Origin: Phycisphaerales bacterium
Lineage (GTDB): Bacteria > Planctomycetota > Phycisphaerae > Phycisphaerales > UBA1924
DNA: 64,000 bases
Reading direction: 5' to 3'
Assembly (NCBI GenBank): GCA_029260515.1
Contig: JAJDDC010000096.1
Location: 186,001-250,000 of the forward strand
This document shows, piece by piece, positions 31,507 to 38,708 of the stretch. Below the pieces are notes generated by a model. That model ran no database searches, had not been told where the DNA came from, and saw only the letters and a list, made by a program, of their open reading frames with translations. The position numbers were made by a program, and so were the translations under genes. Position 1 is the stretch's first letter. Every line of letters begins with the position of its first letter.

Positions 31507-32739
31507 ATGGGGGCGCTGACGAACACCATGGACGAGCGTGTGGACCACAACGACGGACCGACCCTGAACCCCGAGGACGCGGCCGCCCTGGACGCGATGA
31601 TGTCAGGGCGGGGCGAGGCCCCCGGGGGATCGAGCGAACGACGAGACCGGCTCGGGGCGCTGCTGGCGTTGCTGGGAACGCCTGGCGCCGACGAGCCGAG
31701 CGACGGCTCGCTCGTGGACCTGACCTACCTCCGCGTGATTCGCGCGGGTCAGACGCACACCATCGAGGACGACGTCCTGGCGCCCACCTGCGCCGACGCG
31801 CTCGACTCGTGGACGCATTCTGGTTACGACGCCTCGCGGACACCCGCGGTCTTCCGCGAGCACGCGATCGCGCACCAGCGCCTCGCCGCCCTCGCGACCG
31901 CCCCGGTGGTGGGGGAGCGGCGCGGGCGCGAGACGCTGATCGATTCCACGCTCGCACGCGTCCAGCGGGAGATTGACGCGAGCGAGGGGAACCTCTCGAC
32001 CGAGCGCTGGCGCGGGCCGCGTGCGGGGCTGCGACTGACCGACATCGTCTCGATCGCCGCGATGCTGCTGCTGGCGACGGCGATCATCCTCCCCGTCGCC
32101 TCCTCGCTCCGCGAGGGCCAGCGCCGGACCGTCTGCAACTCCAACCTCGCCGGCGTCGGCGGGGCGCTGGGGATGTACGCGATGTCGAACGCCTCGTCAC
32201 TCCCTATGGCAAACGCGGGCGCAGACCCGCGGTGGATCGACGTCGGCCAGGCGACCGGGAGCTCCAACTCCGCGAATCTGTACGTGCTCGTGCGCACCAA
32301 CCACGTGAGCCTCGAACAACTCGCGTGCCCGGGCAACCCCCAGGCGCCGACGGTCCGCCTCGGCTCCGACCAGCGGGACTGGCGCCGGCTCGAGGAGATC
32401 TCGTACAGCTACCGCATCTCCCCATGGAACCAGCGTCTGCGTTGGGGCGATCAGGGCGCGAGCGTGGTCATGGCCGACCGCTCTCCGGTGATCCTGCGTG
32501 TCGCGATGGGCGACCCGTTCACGCCCGACGCCAACTCGCCCAACCACGCCCAGGAGGGCCAGCACGTGGTGAAAGCGGACGGGGACGTGGACTGGGCGAC
32601 CTCGCCGATTATCAGCGGCGACAACATCTGGCTGCCCAAGGTGATCGAGGACCGCATCGACCAGCTCAAACGGTCGCGGGGCCTGCTCCGGGGCGACGAG
32701 CGCCCGACCAGCCCCGACGACGTGTTTCTGGCGCCCTAG
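31507..32739 (+). CDS. Membrane anti-sigma-like protein with pseudopilin-like extracytoplasmic domain
   Basis: A 410-residue protein placed 32 bases after the ECF sigma gene. Residues 1-175 are acidic, cytoplasmic and unlike known anti-sigma domains. A transmembrane helix (178-198, I-V-S-I-A-A-M-L-L-L-A-T-A-I-I-L-P-V) continues directly into R-R-T-V-C-N-S-N-L-A-G-V-G-G-A-L-G-M-Y, which matches the helix and first loop of planctomycete pseudopilins. The C-terminus has N-H-A-Q-E-G-Q-H-V-V-K-A-D-G-D-V-D-W (346-363), the DUF1559-type ending. There is no prepilin leader, so it cannot be processed as a pilin. An in-frame ATG at 31528 is an alternative start. A role as membrane partner of the sigma factor is inferred. 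Confidence 0.65.
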   Translation: MGALTNTMDERVDHNDGPTLNPEDAAALDAMMSGRGEAPGGSSERRDRLGALLALLGTPGADEPSDGSLVDLTYLRVIRAGQTHTIEDDVLAPTCADALDSWTHSGYDASRTPAVFREHAIAHQRLAALATAPVVGERRGRETLIDSTLARVQREIDASEGNLSTERWRGPRAGLRLTDIVSIAAMLLLATAIILPVASSLREGQRRTVCNSNLAGVGGALGMYAMSNASSLPMANAGADPRWIDVGQATGSSNSANLYVLVRTNHVSLEQLACPGNPQAPTVRLGSDQRDWRRLEEISYSYRISPWNQRLRWGDQGASVVMADRSPVILRVAMGDPFTPDANSPNHAQEGQHVVKADGDVDWATSPIISGDNIWLPKVIEDRIDQLKRSRGLLRGDERPTSPDDVFLAP

Positions 32740-32888
32740 GGCGTCGCCGCACGAATCTGGTCAACCCCCTGGAAGGTTGCTGGAAGGGGGGAGACGCGCC
32801 TACGCTTCCCGCCACGGCCTGGGGCTCGATCCGGGCCTCTCCAGAAGTTGATTCCAGCGGGGCCAACGGCCCCCGGGGCGCGTCGATC

Positions 32889-33164
32889 ATGCCGAAGAAC
32901 AAGCCGCACAAGGGACTGGCCAAGCGGATCCGGATCTCCAAGACCGGGAAAGTCCGCCACCGCTCGGCATACCACAAGCACCTCTCGAGCCACAAGAGCG
33001 GCAAGCGACTGCGCCAGCTCCGCAAGGACCCAATGGCGGCCAACCCCGAGGCCAAGCGCTTCGAGAAGCTGCTGTTCCGCCGCCTCCGTGGGCGGACCCA
33101 GCCGCGAGCGGCTCTGCGTCGGAGTCCGGCGCCGGGCGAGAAGGCCGCCAGCAAGGGCGAGTGA
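32889..33164 (+). CDS. rpmI: 50S ribosomal protein bL35
   Basis: A 91-residue bL35: M-P-K-N-K-P-H-K-G-L-A-K-R at the start, G-K-V-R-H-R-S-A-Y-H-K-H-L, and K-S-G-K-R-L-R-Q-L-R. The family is usually about 65 residues; here a basic Pro/Ala tail of some 25 residues (67-91) is added. It forms an operon with rplT 86 bases downstream, but infC, the usual first gene, is not upstream: that space holds the anti-sigma-like gene and a 149-base leader. Confidence 0.95.
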   Translation: MPKNKPHKGLAKRIRISKTGKVRHRSAYHKHLSSHKSGKRLRQLRKDPMAANPEAKRFEKLLFRRLRGRTQPRAALRRSPAPGEKAASKGE

Positions 33165-33250
33165 TTCATTGAGTCGGTAGCACCGTCCGCCGGGAGACAA
33201 GCCGGACCGCTCGGGTCCGCCCCGTTTCGGGCAAAGAGTTGAGGTGATTC

Positions 33251-33625
33251 ATGCCACGCGTACGCAAGGGCGCCGCCCGCACACAGGCCCGCAAGCGACT
33301 GCTCAAGCAGGCCCGCGGGTACTTCGGTTCCAACCACAAGAGCCCGTACCGCGCGAGGGACGCGATCATCCGCGCCGGTCGGTACGCGTACCGGGATCGG
33401 CGCCGACGCAAGCGGGACCTGCGGGGCCTGTGGATCACGCGGATCACCGCGGCGTGCCGCATGCGCGACACGCGGTACTCGGTGTTCATCCACGGCCTGA
33501 AGCTCTCGGGCAACCTCCTCAACCGCAAGATGCTCTCGCAGATCGCGATCGAGGACCCCAAACTCTTCGACACGCTGGTCGAGACGGCGGTCAAGGCGTC
33601 CGAGAAGGCGACGGCCAAGGCCTGA
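33251..33625 (+). CDS. rplT: 50S ribosomal protein bL20
   Basis: A 124-residue bL20 of normal length, an early 23S rRNA-binding assembly protein. Diagnostic blocks: M-P-R-V-R-K-G, A-R-G-Y-F-G-S, the very basic Y-R-D-R-R-R-R-K-R-D-L-R, W-I-T-R-I, and L-N-R-K-M-L-S-Q-I-A. GAGGTG seven or so bases before the ATG serves as SD. In other bacteria L20 represses its own operon; the spacing to rpmI would allow a leader element, but none was identified. Confidence 0.97.
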   Translation: MPRVRKGAARTQARKRLLKQARGYFGSNHKSPYRARDAIIRAGRYAYRDRRRRKRDLRGLWITRITAACRMRDTRYSVFIHGLKLSGNLLNRKMLSQIAIEDPKLFDTLVETAVKASEKATAKA

Positions 33626-33689
33626 TCGCACCCGTCCCTCCTGCAAGCTTGGGGCCCACGCTCCCAAGAACCACATCCGAGGCGATGCC

Positions 33690-34373
33690 ATGAGCTGGTG
33701 GGTCCACGACCTGTGGAACAGTGGCGAGAAGGTGCTGCTCGTCTCGTGGGTGGTCTGGGTAATCGGTTCGATCGTGCTCCACGAGCTGGCGCACGGCTGG
33801 GCCGCCATACGCGTGGGCGACCGCACGCCCATTGAACTGGGGCACATGACGTGGAACCCGATCGTCCACATGGGTCCATTCGGTCTGTTCGTGTTCGCGA
33901 TCCTCGGGTTTGGGTTTGGCGCGATGCCGGTGAACCCATCTCGGATGCGTGGTCGCCACGCCCAGGCGTTGGTGTCGCTGGCCGGACCGGCGATGAACCT
34001 CGCACTGGCGGTCGTCTCGCTGATCCTGGGCATGGTGTGGATGGGCGTCGCGGGCGGCAAGTGGATCCCCAACGTCCAAGCCGAGCCTTTGTTTTATGCC
34101 AACATGCTGACGTTCTTGCGAGCCGGCGTGTGGCTCAACGTGCTGCTGATGGTGTTCAACCTGGTTCCGGTCCCGCCACTGGACGGCAGCCACATCGTCG
34201 GGCATTACAACAGGGCGTACCGCGAGTTTTTCGACAGCGAGAACGGGCGGTGGGTCGGCTGGGGGCTCTTTCTCCTTCTGTTCTTCTTTGGGGCGCGCTA
34301 CATCCTCGCCTACAGCTCGACGATGACCTGGGATGTATGGGACGCGATCGCGGGCGCCCTCGGGCTCGCCTGA
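33690..34373 (+). CDS. Site-2 protease family membrane metalloprotease (M50)
   Basis: A 227-residue, roughly six-helix membrane protein. The first active-site helix contains I-V-L-H-E-L-A-H-G-W-A-A with the zinc ligands H-E-x-x-H, and the second metal motif N-L-V-P-V-P-P-L-D-G-S-H supplies the Asp. No PDZ or CBS domain is attached, so it is the short form. Such proteases cut transmembrane helices; anti-sigma factors are frequent substrates, and membrane-bound candidates are encoded at 29253-29744 and 31507-32739, but any link is inference. Confidence 0.87.
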   Translation: MSWWVHDLWNSGEKVLLVSWVVWVIGSIVLHELAHGWAAIRVGDRTPIELGHMTWNPIVHMGPFGLFVFAILGFGFGAMPVNPSRMRGRHAQALVSLAGPAMNLALAVVSLILGMVWMGVAGGKWIPNVQAEPLFYANMLTFLRAGVWLNVLLMVFNLVPVPPLDGSHIVGHYNRAYREFFDSENGRWVGWGLFLLLFFFGARYILAYSSTMTWDVWDAIAGALGLA

Positions 34374-34389
34374 GCCGGGAGACACGGCG

Positions 34390-35190
34390 ATGAACGCAGA
34401 CAACGACCCGCGAAGCGATGACGAGATCGAGCTCCCGAAGCCTCCCGATGGCGACGTGGGTGACGAGGTCATCCGTCTCGAGGAGCCCGACGAGACGCCG
34501 ACGCCCAGCAAGGCCGCCCCCCCGCTCAGCGCCCAACACCCGCCGAGCGGACCGGCCTCAGTGACCGAGAAGAAATCCAAGCCCGAGACCGGCGCCGCCG
34601 ACAAACCAAAGACCGACGAGGCGCCCCTCGTCCGCCCGGGCCTGGGCGGACCAAAGGCGGCGCTGATCGTCGGCGTTGCGCTGCTGGTCGGGGCGATGAT
34701 CGCCGCGGCGTTGCGGATCTCGGGCCTCGAGGGCGCGGGCTTCGCCGACTCGACGCTGGCGGTCTTCTACGTCTTGTTCCAGACGCTGCTGCACACGATG
34801 ACGGGCCTGGCGGCGCTGCTGATCGCGGCGAAGGTCGCGGGGCGCGAGCTGGGCAAGGCCGAGCTGGGCCTGGCGCGGATGCTCGCGGCGGTCGGGGCGT
34901 TCGCGCTGGTCGCGAACCTGAACATCCCCATCCCCGGGCGGATCGACGAGCTGGCGCTCGCGGCCCTCGCGTACACGCTGGTCGTGTGGCTCGTCAACAG
35001 GCTCTCACGGATGGAAGTGGGCGTCGTCGTGCTGGCGCACGCGATGATCCTGATCGTCGTCGCGCTGGGCTCGCTGCTCGACGGTGCATACGCGGACGCG
35101 AAGAGCACCCTCGGCCCGCCCCGGGCCAGGGAGGCCCCCGCCGCGGAGACCACGCCTGCTGATCCCGGGCCCGCCGATCCCGGGCCCTAG
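34390..35190 (+). CDS. Multi-pass membrane protein of unknown function
   Basis: A 266-residue protein with a disordered acidic, Pro-rich cytoplasmic tail (1-95) followed by about five hydrophobic helices between 98 and 245 and a short Pro/Ala tail. No motif of a known enzyme or transporter was seen. The ATG at 34390 follows GGGAGA at a suitable distance and is 16 bases after the site-2 protease stop, so the two are probably cotranscribed. The last four bases overlap the convergent POT transporter gene. Confidence 0.62.
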   Translation: MNADNDPRSDDEIELPKPPDGDVGDEVIRLEEPDETPTPSKAAPPLSAQHPPSGPASVTEKKSKPETGAADKPKTDEAPLVRPGLGGPKAALIVGVALLVGAMIAAALRISGLEGAGFADSTLAVFYVLFQTLLHTMTGLAALLIAAKVAGRELGKAELGLARMLAAVGAFALVANLNIPIPGRIDELALAALAYTLVVWLVNRLSRMEVGVVVLAHAMILIVVALGSLLDGAYADAKSTLGPPRAREAPAAETTPADPGPADPGP

Positions 35191-37064
35191 CGGGCGTCGG
35201 GCCCCTCGGCCTCCGCCTGGGCGTGGACGGCGTCCTCGTCCTCGCCCTGGATGTATGTCCGCCCCTTGTACGTCTTTGCCCAGACCAGGTAGACCAGCCA
35301 CGCGGCCATCATGACCCCCGCGAAGAACCAGTAGTAGTTGGCGCCCTCGAGCGGGGTCGTGCCGTCCTCGGCCCGCGTCGCGTCGAGGACCGCGTTGACG
35401 CCCGAGACGTAGAAGTTGCCCAGCGAGACGCCCAGGAAGTAGATCCCCATGATGAAACTCTTCATCTTCTTGGGGCTCTGCGTGTAGGCGAACTCGAGGC
35501 AGACGATCGACACCAGGATCTCGGCGCTCGTGAGCACGAGGTAGGCGAGGAACTGCCAGATGACGTTGGGCATCGGCTCCAGGAAGCCGACGATCCTCGC
35601 CTCTTTCCACTTTGCGTTGCGGGCGCCGATGACGGCGCCGTTGAGCGTCCCGCGCCGCATCCCAGACTCGCCCGGAACGTTGAGCGTCGAGAACAACGCC
35701 GCAACCTGTTCACGCGAGAATGCCCGCTTCGAGTCGATACGGCTCGCGAGCTGGGCCGCGAGCAGTTCGTCTCCCTCGAGGCCCGGGGTCTTCTCGAGCG
35801 CGGCATCCCGAGACTCGGTGTCGTCGGCGAGCCCGAAGTAGACAGCGATCTCGGTGTCGTCCCAGCGCGAGACGCGCGCGGCGCTGATCGCCGAGCGGCT
35901 CCAACGCGTCGCCCGCTCCTCGTCGGTCTCCTCCGCCGCCTTGTCGGGGTCGCCCTCGAGGTCGGCGAACGCGGCGGCGTCGGTCTCGAGGTCTGTGTAG
36001 ATCTGGTGCGCGATCGCTTCCTGGTGGTTCTCGATGCGTTGCTCGATGAGCGCGCTGATGGAGAACGCCGCCGCCGTCAGCACCAGCCCGATGCCGACCT
36101 TCCGCAGCGGTGTCGGGCGGAAGAACTTGCCCATCAGCGGGTAGACGATGTAGGTGAAGATCGGGATGCCGATCAGGATCATCAGCGGGTTGACGGCCTG
36201 GATCTGGGAGGGCAGCCAGACGATGCCCAGGTCGCGGTTCATCTTGTCGCCCTGGAGGACCCACGACGAGCCCGTCTGGTCGAAGATGGCCCAGAACACG
36301 GGCACGAAGATCAGGAACAATGGCGAGAGGTTCAGCAGCGCCCGGCGTCCCTCGGGGCTGAACGTCTCACGCGTCCACTTCTCGAGCCCCGCCGGCGGGA
36401 CGTGGATGAACGTGTTGCGTCCCATCCAGAACAGGAATGTGGCGATCGCCATCAGCACACCGGGCAGGCCGAACGCGAGCCACGGGCCGACCTGGGCGAG
36501 CAGGATCGGCGTCAGGATCATGGAGGTCATGGCGCCGAGGTTGATCGAGAAGTAAAACCAGTTGAAGACCTGCACGATGAGGCGTTTGTTGCCCGTGCCG
36601 AACTGGTCGCCCACGTGGGCGCTGACGCAGGGCTTGATGCCGCCCGCGCCGATAGCGATAAAGATCAGCCCGGCGTACATGAAGGGCTGCATGTCCCAGA
36701 GCCCGGTCATCGGGCCCAGGTCCATCATCGCGAGCAAGCCGTGCCCGATGCAGTACATCAGGCTGATGATCAGGATCGTCTTGTACTTGCCCCAGAAGAC
36801 GTCGGCGAGGATGGCGCCCAGGAGCGGGAAGAAGTACGCGCTGCCCGCGAAGAAGTGGTAGACGGTCTTGGCCCGCTCCTCACTCAGGTACGCGTCGTCG
36901 CCCGCCGCGTTGAGCAGGTGCTGGGTCATGAAGACGATCAGGATGCCCTTCATCCCGTAGAAGCTGAAGCGCTCCGCCAGCTCGTTGCCGATGATGAACG
37001 GGATGCCCCTGGGCATCCGCGTCTCGGTCTGGTCGGGCGTGTCGCGGTATTGATGCTCTGACAT
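35187..37064 (-). CDS. POT/PTR family proton-dependent oligopeptide transporter
   Basis: A 625-residue MFS transporter of the POT family, importing di- or tripeptides with protons. The N-terminal motif N-E-L-A-E-R-F-S-F-Y-G-M near 27-38 carries the ExxER-F signature; G-A-I-L-A-D-V-F-W-G-K-Y-K and G-A-G-G-I-K-P-C-V-S-A follow. The membrane part is complete to F-I-M-G-I-Y-F-L-G-V-S-L-G-N-F near the C-terminus. Odd feature: residues about 345-495 form a charged, apparently soluble insert of some 150 residues between helices, larger than usual in bacterial members. Confidence 0.88.
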   Translation of the reverse strand: MSEHQYRDTPDQTETRMPRGIPFIIGNELAERFSFYGMKGILIVFMTQHLLNAAGDDAYLSEERAKTVYHFFAGSAYFFPLLGAILADVFWGKYKTILIISLMYCIGHGLLAMMDLGPMTGLWDMQPFMYAGLIFIAIGAGGIKPCVSAHVGDQFGTGNKRLIVQVFNWFYFSINLGAMTSMILTPILLAQVGPWLAFGLPGVLMAIATFLFWMGRNTFIHVPPAGLEKWTRETFSPEGRRALLNLSPLFLIFVPVFWAIFDQTGSSWVLQGDKMNRDLGIVWLPSQIQAVNPLMILIGIPIFTYIVYPLMGKFFRPTPLRKVGIGLVLTAAAFSISALIEQRIENHQEAIAHQIYTDLETDAAAFADLEGDPDKAAEETDEERATRWSRSAISAARVSRWDDTEIAVYFGLADDTESRDAALEKTPGLEGDELLAAQLASRIDSKRAFSREQVAALFSTLNVPGESGMRRGTLNGAVIGARNAKWKEARIVGFLEPMPNVIWQFLAYLVLTSAEILVSIVCLEFAYTQSPKKMKSFIMGIYFLGVSLGNFYVSGVNAVLDATRAEDGTTPLEGANYYWFFAGVMMAAWLVYLVWAKTYKGRTYIQGEDEDAVHAQAEAEGPDAR

Positions 37065-37183
37065 CGTGGCTCCTGGTCGGGGTCAGCGCCGGGTGCTGAT
37101 GGGCGAGCCTATGGGACACCCCGCCCGCCCACAAGTCAACGCCCTTGTTCTGCGGGCTCACGGGCGCCCCCTATCCTCGCCCC

Positions 37184-37477
37184 ATGGACTTCCTCCTCGG
37201 ACACGACGGCGTCGACTGGGCCGCGGGCGCGTGCATGGTCGTCATGCTCTGGCGACTGGGGCTCCATAAGCGGGACGGCTTCCTCTGGTCCGCGGGCGCC
37301 GCGCTCGCCTGGGTCGTCTTCAATGCCCGGCTCGTGCCCATGTCGGCGCCTGGGATGATCATCAACGCGGTCGTCTGCATCATCTCGATCCGATCGTGGT
37401 TCACCTGGACGGCGTCGAGCGGGATCGCCGGCGGGGGCCGCGAACGGGGCGAGTCGGGTGGGGCGGGCACTGGCTGA
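37184..37477 (+). CDS. Small membrane protein of unknown function
   Basis: A 97-residue protein with about three hydrophobic segments (V-D-W-A-A-G-A-C-M-V-V-M-L-W, F-L-W-S-A-G-A-A-L-A-W-V-V-F, I-I-N-A-V-V-C-I-I-S-I) and a Gly/Arg-rich tail. No family was recognised. The ATG at 37184 is preferred over one 39 bases upstream because the latter would prepend a Pro/Gly run. It stands alone between the POT transporter (divergent) and the deaminase (convergent, 7 bases). Confidence 0.5.
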   Translation: MDFLLGHDGVDWAAGACMVVMLWRLGLHKRDGFLWSAGAALAWVVFNARLVPMSAPGMIINAVVCIISIRSWFTWTASSGIAGGGRERGESGGAGTG

Positions 37478-37484
37478 TAGGCGG

Positions 37485-38708
37485 TCAACCGCAGACCGGC
37501 TGCTCGTACGCGACGCGACCGCCGACGATGGTGGTTTCGAGCCACCGATCGTCCCACGCGTGCAGGAGCATCGACAGCGGGTCCGGGTGGTCGAGCCAGC
37601 CCGGGCTCGGGCGGGCGACGACGATATCCGCCTCGGCGCCGACAGCAAGCCGCCCGGACCGTCCCCACCCGAGCGCGTCGGCGTTGCCCGTGGTGATCTG
37701 CCACCAGGCCTCGCCGGCGTCGGGTCCTGACGCGCCCAGCTGGTGCGCGGTCTCGAGCATGGCGCGCGCGACACGGACCATGCTCCGGTCCGGTCCGCCC
37801 GCGACGTCCGAGCCCAGCGCCTGGCGCACGCCGGCGGTATCGAGCATGTGTCTGTCCATGGCGCCCGCCCGCAGGAACCTGTTGGCGGTCGGGCAGTGCG
37901 CGACGACGGCGCCCGCGCCCGAGATCGCGGCCCGCGACGCATCATCCAGCCAGATGCCGTGGGCGAGGATCGAGCGACCCGTCAGCAGGCCGGCGCGACG
38001 ATAGACCTCCGTATACGGCACACCGCGGTACAACTCGTGCACGCGAGCGCACTCCGCCTCGGTCTCGGCCAAGTGTGTCTGGACCGCCCAGCCCGCGCCG
38101 CTCGCAAGCTCGCCCGCGTCGCGGAGTAGCTCGTCCGTGCACGAGAGCGCGAACCTGGGCGTGACGGCTGGCTCCACGCGCCCCCTGGGCTCGAGGCGCG
38201 ACGCCTGGGCGATCAGCTCACGCCTGGGGCGGATCAGATCGTCCGGGGCGTCCCGGTCCATGAGGACCTGTCCGATGATTGCGCGGACACCCAGCTCGGC
38301 CGCCGTCTCGATCGCGCCGCGGGCGGCCTCCGCGTGCACCGTCGCGTACGCCCCCATGCCGGTCGTGCCGTAGGAAAGGAGCGTGCGGACAACTCTCGCC
38401 GTCATCTCACGGGCAAAGTCCGCGTCGGCCCACCGCGCCTCGGCGGGGAAGACGACGCGGTCGAGCCAGTCGAGCAGCTCCAGCCCGCCCACACCGATCA
38501 CGTCGAACTGCGGCAAGTGGACGTGCGCGTCGATGAACCCCGGGCACACCAAGCGCCCCTCGCCGCCGAGATCGGGCGATGGGCTTGGGCTCTCGGAGAT
38601 CGACTCGATCCTCCCGTCGCGCACGACCAACACGCCCGAGGCCAGGCGCACCGAGCGTCCGGCACACGGCAGCATGAGGGCCCCCGAGATGGTCAGCGTC
38701 CCGCTCAT
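37485..38708 (-). CDS. guaD: Amidohydrolase, guanine deaminase-like
   Basis: A 407-residue metal-dependent amidohydrolase. Motifs in order: P-G-F-I-D-A-H-V-H-L-P-Q-F near 55-67, G-L-E-L-L-D-W-L, V-T-P-R-F-A-L-S-C-T-D-E-L-L, Q-T-H-L-A-E, I-L-A-H-G-I-W-L, A-H-C-P-T-A-N-R-F-L and L-G-S-D-V-A-G-G. The H-x-H, His, His and Asp metal ligands are present, and the L-D-W-L and P-R-F-A-L-S-C segments point to guanine deaminase (guanine to xanthine). It is slightly shorter than typical GuaD. Its ATG overlaps the stop of the M61 peptidase gene (ATGA). Another purine or triazine deaminase cannot be excluded. Confidence 0.78.
   Translation of the reverse strand: MSGTLTISGALMLPCAGRSVRLASGVLVVRDGRIESISESPSPSPDLGGEGRLVCPGFIDAHVHLPQFDVIGVGGLELLDWLDRVVFPAEARWADADFAREMTARVVRTLLSYGTTGMGAYATVHAEAARGAIETAAELGVRAIIGQVLMDRDAPDDLIRPRRELIAQASRLEPRGRVEPAVTPRFALSCTDELLRDAGELASGAGWAVQTHLAETEAECARVHELYRGVPYTEVYRRAGLLTGRSILAHGIWLDDASRAAISGAGAVVAHCPTANRFLRAGAMDRHMLDTAGVRQALGSDVAGGPDRSMVRVARAMLETAHQLGASGPDAGEAWWQITTGNADALGWGRSGRLAVGAEADIVVARPSPGWLDHPDPLSMLLHAWDDRWLETTIVGGRVAYEQPVCG

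Noticed and set aside
32729-32742. Palindrome CGCCCTAGGGCG at the end of the anti-sigma-like gene
   Set aside because: No loop and no U-run; too short to call a terminator.
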